DNA from: an uncultured beta proteobacterium
GTDB taxonomy: Bacteria; Pseudomonadota; Gammaproteobacteria; Burkholderiales; Burkholderiaceae_C
NCBI GenBank assembly: GCA_903886275.1
Contig: CAISLN010000051.1
Span: 1 to 38,468 of the forward strand
DNA length: 38,468 nt
Direction: 5' to 3'
Shown: one piece after another, positions 33,311-38,468 of the stretch
How the letters are laid out: every line of letters begins with the position of its first letter
How positions within the stretch are numbered: position 1 is the first letter of the stretch
Notes under the pieces: generated by a model
Told to the model about the DNA's origin: nothing
Databases searched by the model: none
The model's input: only the letters and a program-made list of their open reading frames with translations
Translations under genes and position numbers: made by a program

Positions 33311-33780
33311 CAGGCATGCGTGGATTCACGTTGATTGAGATGCTGGTGACGGTGTCACTGGTGGCCCTGCTCTCTGCCATTGCGTTTCCCCTGCTGGAGT
33401 TGGCCGAGCGGCGCAGCAACGAGCGCGAACTGCGCATCGCACTGCGCCAGATCCGCAACGCCCTGGACGGCTACAAGCAGGCCGTAGACGAAGGGCGTGT
33501 GGTGGAGCCGACCAAGGGCTCGGGCTACCCGCCCAACCTGGACGCGCTGGTGGACGGAGTGCCCGATGCCAAGAACCCGACCCGCAACCAGAAAATCTAC
33601 TTCCTGCGCCGCCTTCCGGCGGATCCCCTGCTGGCTGCGCCACCAAACGCTGCGCCCGAATGGGGTCTGCGCAGCTATGCCAGCAGCCCTGGCGACCCGC
33701 AACCCGGCTTGGATGTCTTTGATGTCTACTCGCGCTCGGGCGCCACCGGCCTCAACGGCATTGCCTACAAGGACTGGTAA
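33307..33780 (+). CDS. Pseudopilin (GspG/GspH-like)
   Basis: 157 residues from the ATG at 33307, with a very short leader MTGMRG^FTLIEMLVTVSLVA and Glu at +5. After the hydrophobic helix comes an alpha-helical spine (NERELRIALRQIRNALDGYK) and a soluble domain with PPNLDALVDGV, FLRRLPADPLLA and WGLRSYASSPGDPQPG, the T2SSG-like pattern, but longer than GspG. It is probably a minor pseudopilin that primes the fibre. 4-nt overlap with gspD and TAATG junction with the next pseudopilin. Confidence 0.88.
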   Translation: MTGMRGFTLIEMLVTVSLVALLSAIAFPLLELAERRSNERELRIALRQIRNALDGYKQAVDEGRVVEPTKGSGYPPNLDALVDGVPDAKNPTRNQKIYFLRRLPADPLLAAPPNAAPEWGLRSYASSPGDPQPGLDVFDVYSRSGATGLNGIAYKDW

Positions 33781-34163
33781 TGCAACACACACGCCGTCAC
33801 CGGGGATTCACCCTGATAGAGCTGATCGTGGTCATGACCATCATCAGCCTGTTGCTCACGCTGGCCGCGCCGCGCTATTTCCACTCCATAGACCGGGGCA
33901 AAGAAAAGGTGCTCAAGGCCAATCTGTCGGCCACCCGCGACGCGCTCGACAAGTACCACGCCGACACCGGCAAATACCCGGAGCAGCTCGCCGATCTGGT
34001 GGCCAAGCGCTACCTGCGCACCCTGCCATGGGACCCGATCACCGAGCGCGCCGACAGCTGGCTGCTGGTGGCACCCAGCAATGGGCAGGAAGGGGCGGTC
34101 TACAACCTCAACAGCGGAGCCGAGGGCACTGGCACCGATGGCAGGCCCTATGCCGAGTGGTAG
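33780..34163 (+). CDS. Pseudopilin GspG-like
   Basis: 127 residues; leader RHRG^FTLIELIVVMTIISL with Glu at +5, helical spine (KEKVLKANLSATRDALDKYH) and a T2SSG domain with GKYPEQLADLVAKRYLRTLP, WDPITERADSWLLV and a short C-terminal GAEGTGTDGRPYAEW loop that still resembles the Ca-binding end of GspG. It is a third pseudopilin of the system and could be a second major or a minor subunit. The start A is the last base of the preceding stop (TAATG). The end overlaps the next gene by 14 nt. Confidence 0.9.
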   Translation: MQHTRRHRGFTLIELIVVMTIISLLLTLAAPRYFHSIDRGKEKVLKANLSATRDALDKYHADTGKYPEQLADLVAKRYLRTLPWDPITERADSWLLVAPSNGQEGAVYNLNSGAEGTGTDGRPYAEW

Positions 34164-34719
34164 GGTGGCAGAGCGCGGCTTTGTCTATATCGCGCTGCTG
34201 ATAGGCCTGGCGATTGTTGCCATCGCCCTGGGCGCCACCGCCGAGGTCTGGACCCAAACGCGCCAGCGCGAAAAGGAGGAGGAGCTGCTGTTTGCCGGCA
34301 ACCAGATCCGCCAAGCCATCACCCGTTTTTACCTGCTGTCGCCACCGGCTGCGCGGCGCTTTCCGATGACGTTGGACGAACTGGTGGAAGACCTGCGCAG
34401 CCCCGACAAGCCCCTGCACCACCTGCGCCAACGCTATGCCGAGCCGATGACCGGCAGCGCCGATTGGGGCGAAGTGCGCCTGCCCAGTGGCCAGTTGGTG
34501 GGCGTCTACAGTCGGTCCAATGCGCCACCGCTCAAGTTGACGGGCTTTGCGCTGCGCGACAAAGACTTGCAGGACAGGGCGCAATACAGCGAATGGATAT
34601 TCCGTTCGGCATTGCCAAGCGCCAACCCGGTGCTGGCTGCAGGTTCGGGCTATTCGGCACCTGCCATGCCAGCACCGGCAAAACAAAAACCGTCCCTGAC
34701 GGAACCACGCAGGCCCTAG
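34150..34719 (+). CDS. Atypical minor pseudopilin (GspK-like, no Glu5)
   Basis: 189 residues from the ATG at 34150; a GTG six codons later is possible. The N-terminus MPSGRVAERGFVYIALLIGL AIVAIALGA looks like a prepilin helix after RG, but +5 is Ala rather than Glu, the substitution known for the tip subunit GspK. A helix (REKEEELLFAGNQIRQAIT) and a domain with FPMTLDELVEDLRSPDKPL, HLRQRYAEPMTG and YSEWIFRSALP follow, then a Pro/Ala/Lys-rich tail. Sized between GspH and GspK. It is the last gene of the operon, facing the Crp/Fnr gene with a 17-bp gap. Confidence 0.75.
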   Translation: MPSGRVAERGFVYIALLIGLAIVAIALGATAEVWTQTRQREKEEELLFAGNQIRQAITRFYLLSPPAARRFPMTLDELVEDLRSPDKPLHHLRQRYAEPMTGSADWGEVRLPSGQLVGVYSRSNAPPLKLTGFALRDKDLQDRAQYSEWIFRSALPSANPVLAAGSGYSAPAMPAPAKQKPSLTEPRRP

Positions 34720-34736
34720 CGATGGCACAGACGCCG

Positions 34737-35414
34737 CTAGTTGCGGGGCACGGAGCGGCGCTCGGTGATCAGCAAAAAACCCTGCTCGGTCTTGGTGATG
34801 AAGGACTGGGCTTCAAACTCCTTGAGGGCCTTGCTGACCATCTCGCGCGAAGCGCCCACCTCGCGCGCAATAGAGGCATGGGACAGCTTCTTCTTGACCA
34901 ACTGCCGGCCCGGCCCATCGTCTTGCGCCAGGTCCAGCAAATGGTGCGCCACACGGCCGTAGACGCTGAGCAGGGCCAGCGAGGCGATCTTGCCGTTGGC
35001 ATTGCGCAGGCGCTTGACCAGGCCACGCATGACCGCCACGGCCATCTGGGCGTTGTGCAAAATGCAGCTGTTAAAGCCTTCGCGCGTGAGCGCCAGCACA
35101 TCGACCTGTATGGCGGCCACCGCGGTGGCGGAATGGGGCTCGTTGTCGAGCAGGCTCATCTCGCCAATGCAATCGCCCACCCCCAGAGTGGCCAGCACCA
35201 GTTCGCGCCCGCTGGGGTGGCTGACGATGACATGCACCGTGCCCGACAGAATCACAAACAAGGTATTGGTTTTTTGGCCGACCACGACCAGCGTCTCGGC
35301 GCGTTTGAAGCGCCGCTTGTCCAAGGACCCCATCAGCGATACCGTTTGCGTCTCAGACAGATGCTCAAACAGGGGCACCCGCCGCAACAGCTCCGGTGTA
35401 GTCAAGGTTGCCAT
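34737..35414 (-). CDS. Crp/Fnr-family transcriptional regulator
   Basis: 225 residues. A cyclic-nucleotide-binding-like beta-roll (about 12-130: VPLFEHLSETQTVSLMGSLD, FVILSGTVHVIVSHPSGREL, LGVGDCIGEMSLLDNEPHSA) is joined by a dimer helix to a C-terminal winged helix (about 170-218: KKKLSHASIAREVGASREMV, SKALKEFEAQSFITKTEQG). The GEMSLLDNEPHSATA segment matches the phosphate-binding cassette of cAMP-type members (GE...RSAT). No N-terminal Cys cluster as in Fnr. It may control the nearby operons, but nothing in the sequence proves it. Convergent with the pseudopilin operon; upstream is an AT-rich 118-bp region shared with the divergent PilZ gene. Confidence 0.93.
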   Translation of the reverse strand: MATLTTPELLRRVPLFEHLSETQTVSLMGSLDKRRFKRAETLVVVGQKTNTLFVILSGTVHVIVSHPSGRELVLATLGVGDCIGEMSLLDNEPHSATAVAAIQVDVLALTREGFNSCILHNAQMAVAVMRGLVKRLRNANGKIASLALLSVYGRVAHHLLDLAQDDGPGRQLVKKKLSHASIAREVGASREMVSKALKEFEAQSFITKTEQGFLLITERRSVPRN

Positions 35415-35532
35415 TTTTAACTTTTATTTAATTTGTAGAAAACTATTTACAAGTCCCTCTCTGAGCCTAGCGATTTGGACAGACCCACACAACTATCGAA
35501 GCTATCCATTTGGCGTATCCAAACAACACACC

Positions 35533-35877
35533 ATGCAACATTCTGAAAAACGGCTCATACCGCGGATTCCCCTGGGCGAGATTGCGCGGGGATCGCTGGC
35601 CCTGCTGCTCAAGGGGCAGCGCATTGCCATCGAAAGCCTTCGCGATATCTCGCCCTCGGGACTGAGTTTTTCCATCCACCAGCCGGTGGAGGTTTCTGAA
35701 AAAATAGCCATCGCCTATACCGACAGCCACGTAAAAGTGGAAGTCTTTGGCCGCGTGGCGTGGTGCAGCCAACTCCCCGCGCCCGACGCGGCGCCCGAGA
35801 CTGCGCCCACCCGCTACCTGGTGGGCGTGGAGCTGCTTAGCCCGATGATGCTGTTTGCCGTGTTGCCCACACGCTGA
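35533..35877 (+). CDS. PilZ-domain protein (c-di-GMP receptor-like)
   Basis: 114 residues from the ATG at 35533; the frame is open further upstream but that would overlap the divergent regulator. The two c-di-GMP binding motifs are present: RLIPR (RxxxR) near the N-terminus and DISPSG (DxSxxG) at about residue 40, followed by beta strands (EKIAIAYTDSHVKVEVFGRV, AWCSQL) and TRYLVGVELLSPMM. Single-domain PilZ proteins couple c-di-GMP to motility, pili or exopolysaccharide. Its location near a pilus-like secretion operon is suggestive only. A 9-bp repeat-like stretch lies in its leader (about 35496-35526). Confidence 0.88.
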   Translation: MQHSEKRLIPRIPLGEIARGSLALLLKGQRIAIESLRDISPSGLSFSIHQPVEVSEKIAIAYTDSHVKVEVFGRVAWCSQLPAPDAAPETAPTRYLVGVELLSPMMLFAVLPTR

Positions 35878-35926
35878 GCTGGGCGCGGCCTTGTGGATGC
35901 CGCTACCAGCGGGGTAGTGCGCGGTG

Positions 35927-35955
35927 ATGACGGGAGGAGGCGCGGGAATGACGGA
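35927..35955. repeat. Partial REP-like repeat copy
   Basis: GATGACGGGAGGAGGC, GCGGGAATGACGG: this closely resembles the right flank of the REP-like element at 11923-11950 (TGACGGGAGGGGGC, GCGGGAATGTCGG). It lies between the PilZ gene and the end of the hsdR remnant. Confidence 0.5.
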
Positions 35956-35956
35956 C

Positions 35957-36464
35957 TTAACCGCCACCGCGCTGCATATAAAGATCAAAGCGTTTCATAA
36001 ACGCATAGCGCGCTTGCTCATCGACACCGGCAAAGCGAAAGCGCACCAATAGATAGCCGTTGTTCTCGGGCTGCTCCCAATCCACCACGCGCAGGCGCTC
36101 GGTCTTATGCCCGCTATGTTCCAGGTCGGGCACGGTAATGCCCGCTTTGAGCAGCCGCTACACCTCGCGGTTGGCAGCTTCTGGCAGTATGGCCGAGCGG
36201 TCGCGGGTGATTGCGTCTATCGCGTTGTGAATGGCCTCGGCAGGCAAAGCCGGGTTCAGCCGCTCCAAGGTAATTGTCGTCCACCACCAAGGCATTGCGC
36301 AGGCGCGTTGCCAGCACTACCTCGCCCTTGGTCTCACGCCCCAACGTACCCGTCGCACCGAAGGTCTCTTCCATGGCCGACACCGTCTGCCAGCCCAGAT
36401 CGGCAAACAAGCCAATGGCAGGTTGCTCGACCAACGGGTCTTCAGAGTAGGCGTGGGTGCTCAT
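35957..36464 (-). pseudogene. hsdR 5' remnant (type I restriction R subunit), frameshifted and truncated
   Basis: From the ATG at 36464 the frame reads MSTHAYSEDPLVEQPAIGLF, ADLGWQTVSAMEETFG and GTLGRETKGEVVLATRLRNA, an excellent match to the N-terminus of HsdR. Near 36270 the homology moves to another frame (ERLNPALPAEAIHNAIDAIT, DRSAILPEAANREV), is broken by an in-frame TAG at the position of a conserved Tyr (REV-stop-RLLKAG) and resumes with HKTERLRVVDWEQPENN. After that HsdR similarity ends; 30-odd codons of unrecognised sequence (FRFAGVDEQARYAFMKRFDL) lead to TAA at 35957. The nuclease and translocase domains, about 850 residues, are absent, so the gene is dead. Confidence 0.8.
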
Positions 36465-36578
36465 GGTTGAATTTTCAGTGCTTCCAATCAAATACCCGTC
36501 AAATAAAAAACTTCTTTCATATCAAGCACTTAGCGGTATTGCATCCGGTTTCTGGCAGATCCAGTCAAGCAAATGCCA

Positions 36579-37985
36579 CTAGGCCCAGTAAGGCACGTAG
36601 CGCATCAGTTTGTTGGCTGCCTGAGGGTCAGACGGTTTGATAACCGTGGCGATGACGGCCTCTCCCAAAAGCCTGGACGCCATTGCCGAGTTCTTCTTGT
36701 CGATCTTGAACCGATCCCGAATGGATTCATTATTGGTGATCTGGTTGGTTACAAAGCGCAATACGCAATGTTGGTACACGGCATTGATCCGCTCTTCTGG
36801 CGCCAGATCACGCAGCGGCTTATAGCGCGACAGCACAATGGCTGTATGGCGTGCCCCCAAACGGAACCGATAAGGCGGCAACTGGTGCAACTCGATCTCG
36901 GTCACCACGGCATCCATTCCATGTCCACGCTCTTCGCAAATGCCCAGTTGCCTAAGCGCATCGGCAAAGCGCTCGTTGCGCGACTGGTTTTCGTCGATGA
37001 AACGGTCCACCGGCAGCATGGGCAAACCTGGGTTGGTCACTTCTATGCGGTCATCGTAGATTTCAACCGTTACGCCGGTTCCCGTTTCACTCAGGTCCTG
37101 GTGAACGATGGCATTGGCGATCACCTCGCGAATCACTTTCATGGGGTATGCATGCGTGGTTGTACGCAAAGCCGACGCTATTTCTTCGCTAGCAGGAAGT
37201 TGGTCAAAGGCGTAATTCACCAAGCCCTCAAAGCCAACCGCATAACCTTTGGGCTCTGTGGTGTCTTTGCCAGCGCGCACCTTCTGCTTGGAAATGCCGT
37301 CATACACAATCAGCCGCACCCCTTTGCGAGCAACTGACTCAAAGTCAGTCAGCCGTTTGGCCAGCATCAACGCACCAAGGTTGGTGATCGTGAGCGAGCC
37401 CTTGTCTCGGCGCACAAAGCCTTTGCCGACCAAGGTTTCAATCAACTCCGTGCGGGTAGAAGGCAAGGGTCGCTTGCGCAGATCAAAGTAGCCCTGCACA
37501 TCCAGCAACGAAACCACCGTTTCTTCTGTACAGCCGCTCTTTGCGGCAAGGTCAATAAACTCGGGCCTGCCTTCATCAATGATGCGCTTGAGCTGATCCG
37601 GGGTCATAGCGACCAATTCCTCGCCTGCTCGCATCAGGTAACGCCCATCGTAGTGGAGCGGATGGCCCACAGGGCGTGAGGGCACATCGAACACCAGCAC
37701 ACGGCCATCCGCATGGGCGATCTCTTGCCAGAGAATTTTCAGATGAATCCGCTCATGGATGCCTGCCACTGTCTTTTCTGGCAACTCAAACGCCAAAGTG
37801 CCCACCACTTTGCGGGGACGCTTGTCAGTGACACCCAGCACCATGCGGCCACCACCCTCATTGGCCAGCGCCACGCAGTAGTCCACCAGCTTTTCAAAAT
37901 GGAAACTGTTCTTGGCTTCCTTGAACTCGATGTGTTCGTTCTCGGAGCGCACATCCAGCAGAGCATTCAGTTCGGCATCGGTCAA
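36579..37985 (-). CDS. AlbA_2/Schlafen-type protein with HATPase domain, restriction-locus accessory gene
   Basis: 468 residues from a TTG at 37985 (LTDAELNALLDVRSENEHIE) that overlaps the stop of the hsdM-hsdS fusion; an upstream ATG at 38072 would read the fusion in the wrong frame. Residues about 15-130 are an AlbA_2 (Schlafen-like nucleic-acid-binding) domain: EHIEFKEAKNSFHFEKLVDY then ALANEGGGRMVLGVTD. A helical and winged segment (about 165-240) precedes a HATPase_c_4-type domain with VIREVIANAIVHQDLSETG and EIYDDRIEVTNPGLPMLP, then GICEERGHGMDAVV. Such genes are common inside type I restriction-modification loci, often between hsdS and hsdR, with unknown role. It is the only intact gene of the locus here. 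Confidence 0.85.
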   Translation of the reverse strand: MTDAELNALLDVRSENEHIEFKEAKNSFHFEKLVDYCVALANEGGGRMVLGVTDKRPRKVVGTLAFELPEKTVAGIHERIHLKILWQEIAHADGRVLVFDVPSRPVGHPLHYDGRYLMRAGEELVAMTPDQLKRIIDEGRPEFIDLAAKSGCTEETVVSLLDVQGYFDLRKRPLPSTRTELIETLVGKGFVRRDKGSLTITNLGALMLAKRLTDFESVARKGVRLIVYDGISKQKVRAGKDTTEPKGYAVGFEGLVNYAFDQLPASEEIASALRTTTHAYPMKVIREVIANAIVHQDLSETGTGVTVEIYDDRIEVTNPGLPMLPVDRFIDENQSRNERFADALRQLGICEERGHGMDAVVTEIELHQLPPYRFRLGARHTAIVLSRYKPLRDLAPEERINAVYQHCVLRFVTNQITNNESIRDRFKIDKKNSAMASRLLGEAVIATVIKPSDPQAANKLMRYVPYWA

Positions 37986-38077
37986 GGGACGATCCTTTGC
38001 GCCATCGCATCCACGGCTATCTGGCCGGACAGCAGGCGGGTGGCGCCGTCTTTTTCTGATGGAGCAATCCATTGCAT
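37982..38077 (-). pseudogene. In-frame hsdM-hsdS deletion fusion, 31 codons
   Basis: The ATG at 38077 opens MQWIAPSEKD, the usual first ten residues of one HsdM family. The continuation expected there (LEKRLWDAADQ) is missing; instead the frame goes on with TRLLSGQIAVDAM and ends at TGA (37982). RLLSGQ plus a short tail is the typical C-terminus of HsdS specificity subunits. The simplest reading is a single deletion that joined the first codons of hsdM to the last codons of hsdS, removing methylation and target recognition. The stop overlaps the TTG of the next gene (TTGA), as expected for the native hsdS-to-accessory-gene junction. Confidence 0.6.
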
Positions 38078-38079
38078 GG

Positions 38080-38229
38080 CTATTGGGCTTCTATAAGTTC
38101 AAAGCCACTGTCTTGGGCAATGGCAAGGGTCAGTTCTTCGCCTTCATCGGTGGTCACTGTGCTCGCAGGTGTCGCGTTCATCGTGACGCTCACCACCAAG
38201 TCCAGAAGTAGCCTCTGACGGAATGGCAC
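38080..38229 (-). CDS. Possible small ORF upstream of the hsdM remnant
   Basis: A 49-codon frame from GTG at 38229, or 33 codons from ATG at 38181, ends in LTLAIAQDSGFELIEAQ and a TAG 2 bp before the hsdM ATG. I do not recognise it. It may be a short leader gene of the restriction operon or the end of a gene cut by the neighbouring insertion. No clear Shine-Dalgarno sequence is seen. Confidence 0.25.
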   Translation of the reverse strand: MPFRQRLLLDLVVSVTMNATPASTVTTDEGEELTLAIAQDSGFELIEAQ

Positions 38230-38363
38230 TTACTTAAGCCAAAAAGGCTCGAAGTTTCGGTCGAAAGCAGCTGATTTTTGGTATGGAAACAGGTGGCTGA
38301 CCTAAGGGTGGATAGGATGGTTGTTACTACGCACCCAAACTATCTTTGCGAAGGACAGCCACC

Positions 38364-38468
38364 TTGGATCGTAATGCCCAAAACGCCTCTCAACAACGAA
38401 AAATTCAGATCAGGCGTAAGTTAAACACCACAGAAGCCGTAGAGTATTTCAACATTTTGACGAGCCCA
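38364..38468 (+). mobile_element. IS4-like transposase, N-terminal part (runs off window)
   Basis: From a TTG at 38364, with AAGGA 8 bp upstream, the frame reads LDRNAQNASQQRKIQIRRKL then NTTEAVEYFNILTSP and continues past the edge. The EYFNxLTxP block after a basic helix is typical of the N-terminus of IS4-family transposases, which continues with a PEHRERLYPPT-type motif outside the window. The left end of the element must lie between about 38230 and 38340, but the terminal inverted repeat cannot be defined without the right end. Confidence 0.55.

Noticed and set aside
25799..34719. A classical type IV pilus or MSHA pilus locus
   Set aside because: The PilMNOP-like genes invite this, but the pseudopilins carry T2SSG-type domains, there is no PilT-like retraction ATPase, no adhesin-type major pilin, and the cargo-like mof genes are adjacent. 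A pilus function is not fully excluded.

Overview
The window is GC-rich, gene-dense bacterial DNA, most likely from a betaproteobacterium of the Burkholderiales (Comamonadaceae or Leptothrix/Rhodoferax relatives). The evidence is the fkpB-ispH-serS-tRNA-Ser cluster, radC beside an Smr protein, a YDG-repeat two-partner exoprotein, and above all a complete mofA-mofB-mofC type operon, known from the manganese-oxidising sheathed bacterium Leptothrix discophora.

Layout. 1-2540: 3' end of a TpsA exoprotein and its TpsB transporter. 2567-5117: LplT-like flippase, ZntB/CorA-like channel and a small HTH-like protein, all minus strand. 5298-7338: a periplasmic OB-fold protein, then a graveyard of defence-gene debris (pieces of hsdR, hsdM, higB and hicA) around an intact HicB antitoxin. 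7430-10405: housekeeping operon fkpB-ispH-serS-tRNA-Ser(CGA) with a terminator. 10450-11804: radC-smr. 11836-12166: REP-like repeat and a small protein. 12354-15887: tungstate/molybdate ABC transporter in the order tupB-tupC-tupA with a divergent ModE-like regulator.

15884-34719 is the centrepiece. Leftward run mofA (giant multicopper oxidase with fibronectin-like tail), mofB (FKBP isomerase) and mofC (cytochrome c fused to a binding-protein-like domain). Rightward, from a shared 361-bp control region, runs an apparently single operon: a second FKBP isomerase, an unknown periplasmic protein, a SCO1/SenC copper chaperone, and a minimal type II secretion/type IV pilus-like machine (GspG, GspF, GspE, PilM/GspL-like, PilN-like, PilO-like, PilP/GspC-like, lipoprotein secretin with N-terminal repeats, three more pseudopilins). 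The most economical reading is one module that makes, folds, metallates, exports and electrically couples an extracellular multicopper (probably Mn(II)) oxidase. The sequence shows the gene content; the dedicated-export role is inference, supported by the known atypical type II system that exports the multicopper protein OmpB in Geobacter sulfurreducens.

34737-35877: Crp/Fnr-family regulator and PilZ protein. 35927-38468: a collapsed type I restriction-modification locus in which hsdM and hsdS are reduced to a 31-codon fusion, hsdR is frameshifted and truncated, and only the AlbA_2/HATPase accessory gene is intact; an IS4-like transposase gene starts at the right edge.
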